DNA from: Diploptera punctata
Lineage: Eukaryota; Arthropoda; Insecta; Blattodea; Blaberidae
Length of the DNA stretch: 64,000 nucleotides
Direction: 5' to 3'
Assembly: GCA_030220185.1 (NCBI GenBank)
Contig: JASPKZ010004202.1
Location: forward strand, 310,001-374,000
Shown here: one piece after another, positions 1 to 9,937 of the stretch
Layout: each line of letters starts with the position of its first letter
Position numbering within the stretch: the stretch's first letter is position 1
Notes under the pieces: generated by a model
Database searches by the model: none
What the model saw: the letters and a program-made list of their open reading frames with translations, nothing else
What the model was told of the DNA's origin: nothing
Program-made: the position numbers and the translations under genes

Positions 1-175
1 TCATGTTCATCGTCAGCCATAACTCCGACATGACGATGAACATGATTATGTTTGAAATCGCGATATCATGGAAGCATGAATCCTATGAGGTGAGTTGTTT
101 AAACAATATGTTCTCCGATGAATTTTAATGATTATACCTCATAATGTTTACTTCCCAACATTAATTAAATATAAG
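1..175. repeat. PAL-1 palindromic repeat, copy cut by window edge
   Basis: Matches the palindrome at 56630-56880 at high identity. It has the centre (ATCGTC/GACGAT around 10-40) and one complete arm running out to TAATTAAATATAA near 175; the other arm would lie before base 1. No ORF. Probably a foldback or MITE-type DNA element. Confidence 0.8.
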
Positions 176-366
176 TAAATAAGTAATTAAGTAAGTCAGT
201 AAGTAAGGAGAAGAATTGTGCACTAATGGGGAATGAAAGAAGGGCATGGAAACGTTTCGTACGAAAGCCAGAGGGAAAACTTCCAGTTTGTAGGCCAAGA
301 ATAACATGAGAGAATATGAATGTAGTAACAAATGAACAAATAAAGAAATGCATCTAAACTTTTTGT

Positions 367-670
367 GGGAGCACGCAGTAGCGTAGTGGTTAAGGCACTG
401 CGCTACAAGCCGGAAGGTCGAGGGTTCGAGTCCCGGTGGGGTCAGGATTTTTAAACGACCCAAACCTTCTGGCGGCACTATGGTCCTGGGGTCGAATCAG
501 CCTCTAACGGAAATAAGTAACAGACGCTTGTTCTGGGGGAAAGGCGCCGTCACGCAGGGCTGACAACCCGGCTGACATCAAGTGCCGATTGTCCAGAAAA
601 ACTGGGAGTCTTAACCCCCCACTACCCGAAGGGCCTCCTCAGGCCTGTAGTGGGATTACTTTACTTTTAT
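367..670 (+). mobile_element. SINE-A, full length, 12-bp TSD
   Basis: tRNA-derived head with an A box (TAGCGTAGTGGTTAAGGC) and a B box (GGGTTCGAGTCC), then a non-tRNA body ending in TTACTTTTAT. The flanks repeat TAAACTTTTTGT exactly at 355-366 and 671-682, which fixes both ends. A second copy in reverse orientation lies at 23916-24247. The tRNA-like part lacks a credible acceptor stem, so it is a SINE head rather than a working tRNA gene. Confidence 0.88.
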
Positions 671-689
671 TAAACTTTTTGTAGGGAAA

Positions 690-1160
690 TCATAGAGATA
701 ACATCCAGTTGGTAGACCAAGAATGAGGTAGGAGAATTTATTACACGAATTGGGAATGAGAAAGGGACATGGAAACTTTCTATAGGGGAATATGTGACTA
801 GAATTCGGAATGCAAGAGGAAAACGGAAACTTTTGTAGGGAAACTAGAGGGAAACCTCGAAGTTGGTAGGCCAAGAATGAGGTGGGAGAATATGTGGCAC
901 GAATTGGGAATCAAAGAGGGGCATGGAAACATGTAGGGAAACTGAAGGGAAATCTCGAAGTTGGTAGGCGAAAAATGATGTGGGAGAATATGTGGCACGA
1001 ATTGGGAATGAAAGAGGGGCATTGAATTTTTTGCAGGAAAGCTAAAGGAAAACTCGAAGTAGGTAGGCCAAGAATGAGGTAGGAGAATATATGGCAAGAA
1101 TTGGGAATGAAAGAACGGCATTGTAAAAACCAGAAGGAAAAAGCCAACTTGTTAGACCAA
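690..1160 (+). repeat. Tandem array of a LINE-alpha segment (about 90-100 bp unit)
   Basis: About five imperfect units, each containing GGTAGGCCAAGAATGAGGT, GGGAGAATATGTGGCACGAA and GAAAGAGGGGCATGG. These correspond to the GRPRMRWEN and GHVARMGNERG blocks, which occur once in an ordinary LINE-alpha end. Units differ by substitutions and small indels, so the amplification is not very recent. Confidence 0.75.
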
Positions 1161-1365
1161 GAATGTGGTGGGAGAATAACAAACTAAGATTTGAGGGAGG
1201 TAGATTATAAAGGGAATGATTGGAAAACATTAGCTCAAGATAGGGATGTATGGAGAGCTTATGTCCGTGCGGTCATTAACCTATAAGTTCGGTAATGCCA
1301 GTGAGGTAGTTAGATTTAGTTAGTGGCATAACATAAAACAATCTAACCCAGCGTTGCATAACTGT

Positions 1366-1440
1366 TCTTCTTCTTCTTCGTCACGGTTTAGGCTTATTTA
1401 CTAGCCTGTTCCGGCTCCAAATTGCTGCTGCTGTTTCCAT
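1366..1440 (-). mobile_element. LINE-gamma 3' tail fragment
   Basis: The reverse strand reads GGAGCCGGAACAGGC..., then GCCTAAACCGTGACGAAGAAGAAG. This matches the 3' end plus GAA tail of the LINE-gamma copy at 61540-62160. Only the tail is preserved. Confidence 0.55.
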
Positions 1441-1965
1441 CAATATAAGGAGTAAGTCTGCTTACTAATATATTTGTTAGAATTTTGTACGGAGTTGAAA
1501 GTAATGAGATGCCCTGTAATTGTTGCAATCAGTTTTATCTCCTTTCTTATAAATTGGTACGATAATCGATTATTTCCATTCATCTGGAAGAGCTTTTTCC
1601 CCAAAGCAATTGACGTATCTTGTCCATTAATTTTTCTCCCCGTGATTTTACCAGTTCTTTTTGGAATCTCATCTGAGCTTGTATTTCAATTTTTCTATCG
1701 CCATTTCAGTTGTCTGTAAATTATCCTCTTCGATGTCCTGTTCTGCATGTACCTACATTTAATAGCTAATTAAAGTAACTTCTCCATCTAATTAATATAC
1801 TCCTGGAATCTGCAATAAATATCCCCATTTTCATTCTGAATTATGTTTGTTCTAGCCTGAAACCCTTTCTTCTCTATCCTAATTCCCTAATATAATTCTC
1901 TAATGTTCTTATTTTTTTGCATTCATTTCAAAATCATTAATTTTCTCTCTCAAATATTAACTCTT
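1441..1965 (-). mobile_element. LINE reverse-transcriptase fragment, probably LINE-alpha
   Basis: Read on the minus strand with a few frameshifts: REYLREKIN near 1930, then GFQARTNIIQNENGDIY, AIEKLKY, LPDEWK and IIVPIYKKGDKTDCNNYR near 1540, then LTPYID. These are the linker and the first RT blocks of non-LTR ORF2. The DNA around 1530-1570 is nearly identical to 45 bp of the 127-bp satellite at 57880-59918. It joins the upstream part at 2297-2890, with SINE-D between. Confidence 0.75.
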
Positions 1966-1967
1966 AA

Positions 1968-2296
1968 AAAAACTTCCTGCGCGACAGGCCTAGAAGGCCC
2001 TTGGCTTACCTGTCGGCTGCTGGCCTCATATCCACATGTGTTAATAATAGAGGTAGACGATCATCCAGCCAGTGTAGGAGTGACATCTGGTCAGTGTGTC
2101 GGGTCCCCCAGTCATTATAGCTGGTCATCTCAACCTGGAGTCGCTACTTACTGTAGCTACACAAATGCCTCACGATGCTGGGTGGGCACCGGTCCCATAC
2201 TGGCCGAAATTCTATGAGAAAATTTCTTTCCCCCATGGAGACTCGAACTAGCACAGGTTCTGTAGCTCGCGCCTAGGCTTCTTGCCTTAACCAATT
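1968..2296 (-). mobile_element. SINE-D, near full length
   Basis: On the minus strand it has a tRNA-like head (GGTTAAGGCAAGAAGCC and GTTCGAGTCTCCATGG equivalents), then the body with CGGTCCCATACTGG, CCAGGTTGAGATGACCAGC and GGGTCCCC...CTGACC. Other copies: 28500-28780, 35510-36405 (split) and 54080-54245. It interrupts one LINE: CTCTCAAATATT to the left resumes as CCCTCTTTTTAC to the right, as in the uninterrupted copy at 8878. Confidence 0.78.
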
Positions 2297-2890
2297 CCCT
2301 CTTTTTACACTTTAGAAACCTGGTGGTTTCCAGTCCAATCCTGCCCAACTGCTCTAAATTTACCTCATTTGTATCGTTTAACGATACCATTATTTACTTT
2401 TTACTATATCGCAAGCTTCTTCATAAAGTTTTTACTCTTTAGTAACCTGGTGGTTTCCCATCTAATACTGCCCAATACCTCATTTGTATCGTGTAACGAT
2501 GCCATCATTTGCTTTTTACTATATCGCAAGCTTTTTCATAAAGTTTTTACTCTTTCGTAACCTAGTGGTTTCCCGTCTAATACTGCCCAATACCTCATTT
2601 GTATCGTGTAACGATGCTATCATTTGCTTTTTACTATATCGCAAGCTTTTTCATAAAGTTTTTACTCTTTCTTAACCTGGTGGTTTCCCGTCTAATCCTG
2701 CCCAACTGCTCTAAATGTACCTCATTTGTATCGTGTAACGATCCATTATTTGCTTTTTAATTTATCGCAAGCTTTTTCATAAAGTTTTTACTCTTTCGTA
2801 ACCTGGTGGTTTCCCGTCTAATACTACCCATATGCTCTAAATTTACCTCATTCGTATCATGTAACGATGTCATTATTTACTTTTTACTCA
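2297..2890 (-). repeat. Tandem array from LINE ORF2 (unit about 112 bp)
   Basis: Five consecutive units, each with TTTTTACTCTTTNGTAACC, GGTTTCCCGTCTAAT, a TACCTCATTTGTATCGTGTA block and CTATATCGCAAGCTT. On the minus strand each encodes a diverged DTNEV(NLEQL)GSIRRETTR.LKSK, a segment found once in the LINE fragment at 8842-9328. Units differ by an internal deletion (loss of TGCTCTAAATT) and point changes. Confidence 0.8.
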
Positions 2891-2929
2891 ATCGTTGATA
2901 TATACATAGAATCTTTTTTTTTTTAATGA

Positions 2930-3372
2930 ATATTCCACAATACAGTGTTTCTTACTCAACCCAAAGTGATTTGTCGCCAGAGGTTCCTATCTAAAGCATA
3001 TTCTTCCCTAGCTTCCATATTTCTCTTCACTCCATCCATCGTTCTCTAGGCCTGTCTATACCACTTCTTCCGTTAGCTTTCCAATTAAGGATCTTTTTTG
3101 GTGTTCTCTCTTCTTGCATTTTTATCACGTGTCCATATCATTTCAAACGTTTTTCTTCTATTTTTCCTAATATGTTTTTTTCAACTTGCATAATTTCCCT
3201 TATTGTGCTGTTTCTAATCTTATCTGTTCTTGAAATTCTTGTCGATCGCCTCCAAAAATCCATTTCTACTGCTAACAGCTTGTTGGATTGTTTTCTATTT
3301 ACAGTCAAAAATAGTATAATAAAATCAATGGAACATGCCAAGAATCGTTGTAAAACCAAAGAAAACATATGA
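2930..3372 (-). mobile_element. LINE-beta ORF2 C-terminal fragment
   Basis: A 76-codon minus frame (3368-3138) contains AVEMDFWRRSTRISRTDKIR and STIREIMQVEKNILGKIEEK. It continues past a stop as YGHV.KMQEERTPKKIL, then RPRERWMEGVKRN. This is the post-RT 'RRSARISR...GHV.RM' region of RTE-like non-LTR elements, related to the LINE-beta pieces at 6852 and 17756. Confidence 0.7.
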
Positions 3373-4077
3373 AGGTAAGTTTATCTGTAAATCCAATATC
3401 CAAGTTGCGCCCTTAAAGTAAGAGACCGTAAAATGTGTCACTGGAGGGAGTTAAGATCTTCTCTTGCTAGCTTATGGTTTAAAGGACTCAGATTTCGCTG
3501 CTTGGTTAAGTAGCAACTGCCGGAGAAAAGAGAGGGAGGGAAGATCCTCCGCTACAGTAGGCATAAGCACACATATATATAAGGGATTGCTTTCCACCTA
3601 ACCTCTATTTTAATAAGATTAGACAGCATTATTTCATAGTATTAATGAGATCAAAAGACCCCACCTTCTTCTCAAACCCACCCTCTTAAAGCAGGTTGCA
3701 AACCCCTTTCCTACATGCATCATTCTTTGCTACAACCCTAACTTACAACAACGGAAAAGGGGTCGTAATTTTTTTGAGGAAAATAGAAAGGGGTTAATAG
3801 AATGAAGGATGGGTGATATACCTTTTAGAGAGTTATTCCTTCTTTTAACGTCATGACAGGGTATAATAACTCCCTTCTACAAGCAAAAAAATTAAAAGCC
3901 AAGCAAAATTGAATTACTTAGAGTTGCTTATTGGGATATACTCCATACACTATAGTCAATTTTTCTGACTCAACCAGATTATGTGTCTCCCAGAATATCA
4001 ACCACCCAAAGTTTGTCTACGTAACAAAATATCTCTCTAAAAAATTACTGTTAAGTTGTATACAGTAATTCTACTGC
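3373..4077. other. No gene seen
   Basis: Mostly single-copy-looking AT-rich sequence with no coding frame, repeat or splice structure that I can support. Confidence 0.5.
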
Positions 4078-4102
4078 CAACAACAATAATAATAATAATA
4101 AC

Positions 4103-4159
<57 letters not shown>

Positions 4160-4430
4160 GATAAAGGTAATAATGATAATATTGATAATGTTAATGATGA
4201 TGATAATGATAATGCCGATAATACTGATGATAATGATAATTATAATGATTATATTGTTAATGATGATGATAAAAATAATAATAATGATAAAAATAATAAA
4301 AGTAATAATAATAATAATAAAAATAATGATAATAATAACAATAATAAAGATAATAATGATAACGATAATGATGATAATGCTTACAATTATAATGATGAAA
4401 ATGATAATTATAATAAAATAAAATAAAATA
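4078..4430. repeat. Imperfect (TAA)n/(TGA)n microsatellite
   Basis: About 350 bp of AATAAT units degenerating into GATAAT and TGATGA. The long Ile/Met/Asn frames across it are microsatellite translations, not genes. Confidence 0.9.
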
Positions 4431-4445
4431 AATAAAATCAAAGGA

Positions 4446-5000
4446 AACACTGAGCAATAAAAAATATACTTTTTTTTTTGTCTCAGAAAGAAAAAATATG
4501 TGATTCTGATAGTATTTTTTCTCCTGTACTCAAATATGAAATCGGTTTTTCCCCATTACGCAAGGTTTGCGAGAGACAGGCGTTTATTATAATTTCAAAC
4601 ACTTTAATATTTTCTACATTCGTAACTGCATAATATTCGAACATTCGGACTCACCTAGAAAGTAAGAAATGACGATTTTCTGCTATATTTCGCCTGTGAA
4701 GCATCCGTCTTGATGGTCCAACAATAATCGGCCAGAATATTAGGATTCCATTTGCCTTGATATATCTTTTCCATAGCTGAAATCTCCTGAGATAGCTCAT
4801 TTGGTTTTATTTCACAATGGACAATTGGACGAAGAATCGTTTATTAAAAAAATAATTATTTAAATCCATTAATTGAAATTGAAATAAAAAACTGTGGGTG
4901 ATGGAGAAATTCCGAATACATATTTGAAAAGACGATAAAAAACTGCATTAAGTACAACTATTGGTACTCATGACACAAAATTCATGTTGACCAGTGTAAA
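4446..5000 (-). mobile_element. TIR-M element
   Basis: Ends AACACTGAGCAA (4446) and the complement of TTGACCAGTGT (about 4990). Reading on minus: left end, a coding remnant with MEK.YQGKWNPN and LADYCWTIK.DA, then a second frame with FEIINACLS and LSESHIF, then a T-rich right end. Same layout as the copies at 11038, 13970, 39868 and 56920. Too small to be autonomous. Confidence 0.8.
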
Positions 5001-5002
5001 TA

Positions 5003-5152
5003 ATCATGTCTGAAGAAGGTACAAAGTACCGAAACAGCTGTTACAAATTTATATTTTAATAAATATGAAAATCACATAAAACTTTAAATTTTATTTGCAT
5101 TTAATTAAATAAATATGGATTTTCATCAAGTAAACACCAAATCAATTGATTA
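5003..5152 (+). mobile_element. Penelope-like element terminal repeat (PLE)
   Basis: Contains CTGAAGAAGGTACAAAGTAC followed by CGAAACAGCTGTTAC, then AATAAATATGAAAATCACAT and a GGATTTTCATCAAGTAAACA end. The same sequence follows the Penelope-type coding remnant at 47245-47405, which is why I assign it to PLE. The first motif has the spacing of a hammerhead-ribozyme core. Confidence 0.6.
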
Positions 5153-5199
5153 GATAATTATAATGATCAAAATTATAATGATGGTGATAAAAAAAATAA

Positions 5200-5204
5200 T
5201 AACA

Positions 5205-5235
<31 letters not shown>
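5200..5235. repeat. (TAA)n microsatellite
   Basis: About 12 AAT units, directly followed by AACACTGGTCAACAG at 5234, which is a TIR-M-type end. Confidence 0.85.
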
Positions 5236-5239
<4 letters not shown>

Positions 5240-5484
5240 GGTCAACAGTGGTTTTGTTGCCCTTGATATAAGATTAATTTCGGATATATTTATGCTCACA
5301 ATTCATGAAACTATCAATGATTTTGGAACATTTGCTGTGTTTTTTTTTAATCTTCATTTCCATTTTACACTACAAAAATTGGAAAATATGGAAAAATATA
5401 ACAGATATATTTATAATGTCAATATCTTTTTGAAAAATTATAATGCACTGACGTAAATAGAAAGAAGAATATCGAAAACCCATG

Positions 5485-6035
5485 TTACACTTCAGTGAAA
5501 CGCCTTTTATAAGATTTTCTGCTATAATTTTTTTGGGGACAATTTCTTTTTAAAGACCACCAGTAATCAGCCATCATGTGACGGTCCCATCTACCCTGAT
5601 ACCTTTCCTCCATTACTTTTAGATCCTAGTGAAAGCGCACTCCGTGTTCGTCGTTATAATTTCCTAAATTATCCGGAAATCTATCCAGGTGACTGTGGAG
5701 AAATTGTAACTTTATACTCATATTTGCTCCCAGAATCTTGAAGCTTGTCAACATGTTTTGCACAATTTATTTATAATTTGGTGCTTTACAGTTATCTAGG
5801 AAATTTTTTACTACCAATACAAAACCCTTCCAAGCTTCACTTTCCGGAACAGTCATAACTTTGATAAAATTTGCATCTTTCATCAATTGCCGAATTTGAG
5901 GACCATCAAATATTCCGCCTTTTAACTTTTCCAAACTGAGCTCAGGAAATTTTCTACAAATGTATTTGAAACATTTTCCTTCCTTGTCCAACGCTTTGTC
6001 GAATTGTTTTATCACATCCAGATGCACGTCGTGAG
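5485..6035 (-). pseudogene. Orphan TE-linked gene, C-terminal part, two in-frame stops
   Basis: One minus frame runs about 180 codons. Blocks in order: VIKQFDKALDKEGKCFKYIC, GIFDGPQIRQLMKDANF, SEAWKGFVLVVKNFLDNCKA, PNYK-stop-IVQNML, MSIKLQFLHSHLDRFPDN, DEHGVRFH-stop-DLKVMEERYQ, RWDRHMMADYWWSLKRN. Only two stops and no frameshift, so inactivation looks recent or the stops are the main damage. The family is a recurrent uncharacterised arthropod protein whose C-terminus also occurs inside TIR-M. A TIR-M-like end (AACACTGGTCAACA, 5234) lies about 250 bp beyond its 3' side. Its enzymatic role is unknown to me. Confidence 0.75.
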
Positions 6036-6334
6036 TACTTTAATTTTGTCAAATAACTGAGATTACGGCCGATGTGCGGAGTGAGGATCACGTGATGTTT
6101 GTATACGCGAAAAAAATGCGCAGAAATCAAATCATGACTGGGAACATAAATGTTATTAGTAACAAGCCATTTACTGTTTAAGATATAAGATACGCAAAAA
6201 TCATAAAAACTAGAGCACATTCAGCACTTTCGTGAATATATCCGTAAACTGTGCACTTGAAAACATAGAAATTCTCTGAGATATCCAGGGCAACACATTT
6301 TTTTTTTGTAGAGCTGATTAATCATACTTGGAAA

Positions 6335-6640
6335 AATGCAAGGAGGAAGACCCCCCGGCGGGAGAACTTTAAGCCGTAGGTCCGGAGTCTGAAGATTTTC
6401 AGGCTTGTAAAAGATCCTTAAGCCTGAATAAAAAATACTTCTAAGGGCAGAATTCATGAAACCATCTTTACGCAAAGTGCGACTCTTTCCCCCTCTCTAT
6501 GACGTAGAGAGTATTCATAAAACCGGGTTTCGTCATAGAAAGAGGGAAAGAGTCGCTCTTTGTGTAAAGATGGTTTCATGAATTCCGCCCTAAGTAAAAT
6601 TTACCGAATTTTCCCTTGACCGCTTTCGTGCAGTTACAAA
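6335..6640 (+). mobile_element. SINE-C 3' part, split by a MITE
   Basis: GGGAGAACTTTAAGCCGTAG, GTCTGAAGATTTTCAGGC and CCTTAAGCCTGAAT match the SINE-C body. The sequence resumes after the insertion at 6445-6590 as TAAGTAAAATTTACCGAATT, as in intact copies. The tRNA head is missing. Confidence 0.8.
6445..6590. mobile_element. 146-bp MITE with TAA TSD (PIF/Harbinger type)
   Basis: Near-perfect inverted repeat. The left end GGGCAGAATTCATGAAACCA and the right end GGGCGGAATTCATGAAACCA (complement) continue inward through CTTTAC.CAAAG.GCGACTCT for more than 50 bp per arm. TAA flanks it at 6442-6444 and 6591-6593, and the empty site is known from intact SINE-C copies. A 3-bp TWA TSD with GGGC/GGC termini is typical of PIF/Harbinger MITEs. 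Confidence 0.9.
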
Positions 6641-6851
6641 AGAAATAAGCCACACCTGTTGTCAGTTTTCGTCTTCCCCCTTTCTCATATTAACATCTGG
6701 GGAAGAAAAACCGACAACACTGGTGCGATTGAGAGAGATGAGTACAGCTGTCACTTTCTACGAATTTCTTGCAAAGTTAAACCAGATGAACTATAGTACT
6801 ATCTTGGTTACCTAGAAGTCACTATGAGGCGGAACATTGACCCCGGGCCTC

Positions 6852-6895
<44 letters not shown>

Positions 6896-7565
6896 CATCC
6901 GGTATCATAGCAGCTGCCGCCGTCTTCCGGAAACCAAACGCCATTCCTCTCTGTCCATCCATTACTCTTCCTCCATTCCTCTGATATTCATGGCTGCTTG
7001 TACCCCTTCTATCCAAGTTTTCTTCGGTCTTCCTCTCTTCCTCCTTTCCATTGGGATCCATTCCATAACAATTTTAGGCAATCTTTGCTCTGGCATTCTT
7101 TTGACATGGCCATACCACTGTAATCTTTTCTTTTCTATAATGTCTATGATGTCCGGCTCCTCTTGTACACCCATAATTTCCCTTATTTCTTTATTTCGTA
7201 TTCTATTCTATATAGATTTTCCAGCTGATCTTCTTAAAACATCCATTTCTGTACTTAAAATTCTTTTCATTTCCCTGTTAGGAATTTGCCAGACTTCAAC
7301 ACCATATGTTAAATGCTCTGAATTATGGTTTGATATATTTGTAATTTTCTATTTTTTGTAATATTTTTGCTCCACCAAACAGAGTTTAAAGCATTATTGC
7401 TTGTTTTGTTTGTGCGATTCTATTTTTAATTTCCACTGTGTTATCGCCTGAATGGTCTAATTTTGTTCCTAAATAAGTACATTTACTACTAGGTTTTAGT
7501 TCTTCTCCATTGTTGAAATTTATATTTTCCATTTCTTCTCCTATACACAGGTATTTAGTTTTCTC

Positions 7566-7567
<2 letters not shown>
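6852..7567 (-). mobile_element. LINE-beta ORF2 C-terminus with (TTA)n tail
   Basis: Minus-strand blocks in order: YLGVGE-like start near 7560, WQIPNREMKRILS-type sequence, IREIMGVQEEPDIIDIIEKK, LQWYGHVKRMPEQRLPKIVM, RKRGRPKKTWIEGVQAAMN, then RMVSGRRQQL-like sequence and a stop. The element ends directly in (ATT)n at 6852-6894. The same order, GRRQQL end and tail type occur at 17756-18450. Confidence 0.78.

Positions 7568-7633
<66 letters not shown>
7568..7633. repeat. (TAA)n microsatellite
   Basis: About 21 AAT units abutting the 5' edge of the truncated LINE-beta copy; it may be the tail of a second, otherwise lost element. Confidence 0.9.
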
Positions 7634-7635
<2 letters not shown>

Positions 7636-8841
7636 TATGATAATATAACCAGTGCATAATAAACTTACCTGGTCGAGAGGGCAGCCCGTGGAAAGTAACA
7701 GCCCCTGAGATTGCGCCAAAAGAAATCGAAGTAGTTTATCTTTAATTTCAGATAAATTTGTTGGTCGCGCCCTGAAACAACACGTTTTCATTAATATCAA
7801 TTTAATTTTGTCTCAGAATATGAACAAATACTGAAAACAACATAACACCAGTGCTAACGCAAATCCTACTTCATGCTCCGAAAAAATTACATGGAAGTCA
7901 TCGAATGATATATTAGCATCATTAAATGGCTATTCTATGCGATATCCCTGTCTATGAAACTTGCAACGGACCACTGTGGGGTTCTTCATGTCAAGAAAAA
8001 ATTGTACTCTTCTTATGGAGCAATTCTTTCTAGTGAACGTGTCCTTTTATGTGAGATTCATTTATTAGTTAATTTATTTGTAATAAATAATTAGTTAAAT
8101 AGTTTTGTTGTGTGCCAACACGGTCTACTTTTGAATCCTTTTCCTAATATTCCTCTGGGGTGGTGGATTTTTATAAAGGTAGATTTAGTTATTACAACAC
8201 ATGTAATCGGTGAAAATCAAGTTTATTTTGCGCTAACTTACTACGTAGATACAATTAAAGCAGCACCAAATGTTTGAATCAAAGTCCGTTCCAAGGACTA
8301 GAGGGGTCTCGAAGTGTATTAACATCGGAACAGGCAGCACGTGGCCCTCAATAACCAAGTAAGTTTGAGGAATTCCAAAACTCACAAAGTTCAATTATCA
8401 CCTTCGATGGTGATCAACCAAAAGTAAAGATGGAGAATTCGTCAATAGCCAGTTGTAAGCTGGGGGAGATCCACCACCCACGAATCTCTATACAATTACT
8501 TAGTAAGGACTACCGTCCATGACGAGAGTGCCTAACAGAGCCTAACACACAATGAGAGAAAGTGTTGTAGTCATCTGCCAGACGTGAGCACAATACGCAG
8601 ACGTTGGCAACAGTATACAACAAAAAATGCTACCAACACAACTCAGCGTTACTGTATTCAGGTGCCTACAATCGGAAGTCAGATGAACTACATCATTAGC
8701 GTAATAACCGACTGCAGGTGTCTGCTATACCGACAGAGAGAGCGACTCTTATCGCAACAGTTTAATTCACAACTTTACCAATAAAGTGCGTGCCCGGTTT
8801 TTTTAAAAGTTACCATTATGCAACGCATAAGTATCACATAT
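7634..8841. other. Unassigned 1.2 kb, no supported gene
   Basis: Mixed composition with a few promoter-like features (TTTATAAAGG near 8170), but no paired LTRs, no TIRs and no coding frame longer than about 65 codons that looks conserved. It could be a decayed LTR element; I cannot show it. Confidence 0.4.
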
Positions 8842-9328
8842 TTATTTAATAAAGTTATATATAAAATTAATCTTCTCTCTCAAATATTCCCTCTTTTTAC
8901 TCTTTAGTAACCTGGTGGTTTCCCGTCTAATACTACCCAATTGCTCTAAATTTACCTCATTTGGCTTGTGTAACCATTTCATTTTTCCTAGCTTTCTTTT
9001 CTTGCTTCTTTTCTTTACAATGTCGCACATTCCTCATCAAACCATTTCTTGTTTTGCCTCTTTTTTTTAAACAACCAATGCTTTCTGATGCTGACAATTT
9101 AATAGTATCTCTTATAGCCTCCCTTTCTTTATTTATATCAGTTTCTTCTTCGTTTGCCACATTGTCATCTGAAGATTCCAGTACTTCAAATCTATTAGCA
9201 ATTTTGATTTGGTATTCTTGCCGCATTTCATCATTTTTCAAGTTTTTTAAATCAAATTTTACAGAATCATCTTTAGCGTTTGATTCTCTGATAAGCGATA
9301 GCCGTTGTCTGATTTTCACTCTGACCAG
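8842..9328 (-). mobile_element. LINE-alpha linker region upstream of RT
   Basis: A 120-codon minus frame (9319-8957) has FDLKNLKNDEMRQEYQIKIA, NRFEVLES, REAIRDTIKLSASESIG and a KKQEKKARKNEMV region. A frameshift leads to KWLHKPNEVNLEQLGSIRRE and LLKSKKREYLREKIN. This is the endonuclease-RT linker of the insect LINE-alpha family. The segment from NEVNLEQLG on is the one tandemly amplified at 2297-2890. It abuts a plus-strand LINE-alpha C-terminus head to head. Confidence 0.75.
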
Positions 9329-9339
9329 ATGATCTTCGT

Positions 9340-9765
9340 CAGGTTCATTATTATTCTACCAGTTATATTATATAGATGCGAAACATGGACTCTTACTTTA
9401 AGGGAGGAAAGAAGATTGCAAGTATTTGAGAATAAAGTACTTAGGAAAATTTTTGAACCAAAGAGAGATGAACAAACAGGTGAATGGAGAAGACTACATA
9501 ACAATGAACTACATGGTCTTTACAGGAAGCCAGATATAATAAGAACAGTTATGTCTCATAGACTGCGATGGCCAGGACATGTTGCACGAATGGGGAGTGA
9601 AAGATGTGCATGAACATTTCTTGTAGGAAAGCCAGAGGGAAAAAGCCCAGTTGGTGGACCAACAATGAGGTGGGAGAATAACATTAACTATGATTTGAGG
9701 GAAGTAGATTATAGAGGGAATGATTGGAAAGCATTAGCTCAGGATAGGGATGTATGGAGAGGAGT
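9340..9765 (+). mobile_element. LINE-alpha ORF2 C-terminal fragment
   Basis: A plus frame of 102 codons reads IILPVILYRCETWTLTLREE, RRLQVFENKVLRKIFEPKRD and ELHGLYRKPDIIRTV, then LRWPGHVARMGSERCA and a stop. It continues as VGKPEGKSPVG and REVDYRGNDWKALAQDRDVW. It stops about 170 bp short of the dve-like exon. Confidence 0.82.
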
Positions 9766-9937
9766 GATCCTAACATAAACAAACACCTATTGTATCCACC
9801 AGAGATCGGTGAAAAATCTGTTTTTTTATGATCATGAAAACATGGTCAATAGCTTAATTATTTTGGATTTGGCTAATAAAAGGCCTACTCCTAAACAGCT
9901 GCAGAATACAGGCCTATATAGTCTCTACAACACTCAC

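Larger units (their letters stand above)
184..1330 (+). mobile_element. LINE-alpha C-terminal/3' fragment, interrupted by SINE-A
   Basis: Degraded ORF2 C-terminus. KPEGK, GRPRMRWEN and DLREVDY-like blocks can be followed on the plus strand through stops and frameshifts. The end at 1195-1330 reads 'DW.. LAQDRDVWRAYVRAVINL', then a short GTAGTTAGATTTAGTTAG tail. SINE-A splits it at 367-670, and 690-1160 is internally amplified. The TAAG repeats at 175-205 may be the tail of a preceding copy. Confidence 0.75.

Noticed and set aside
367..450. Functional tRNA genes at SINE heads (also 21330, 25158, 28500, 41968, 48850, 51650)
   Set aside because: A and B boxes are present, but acceptor stems do not pair and each head continues into a repeated body bounded by TSDs.
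1474..1719. Plus-strand 81-codon frame
   Set aside because: The minus strand of the same DNA encodes recognisable RT blocks (IIVPIYKKGDKTDCNNYR).
4037..4457. Long Ile/Met/Asn/Tyr-rich open frames across TAA/ATT tracts (also 20758-21109, 37907-38585, 51423-51752, 52538-52958)
   Set aside because: They are translations of trinucleotide microsatellites, open on both strands because ATT/TAA repeats lack stops in most frames.
7634..8841. LTR retrotransposon
   Set aside because: A TATA-like box and mixed composition suggested it, but no second LTR, primer-binding site or pol motifs were found.
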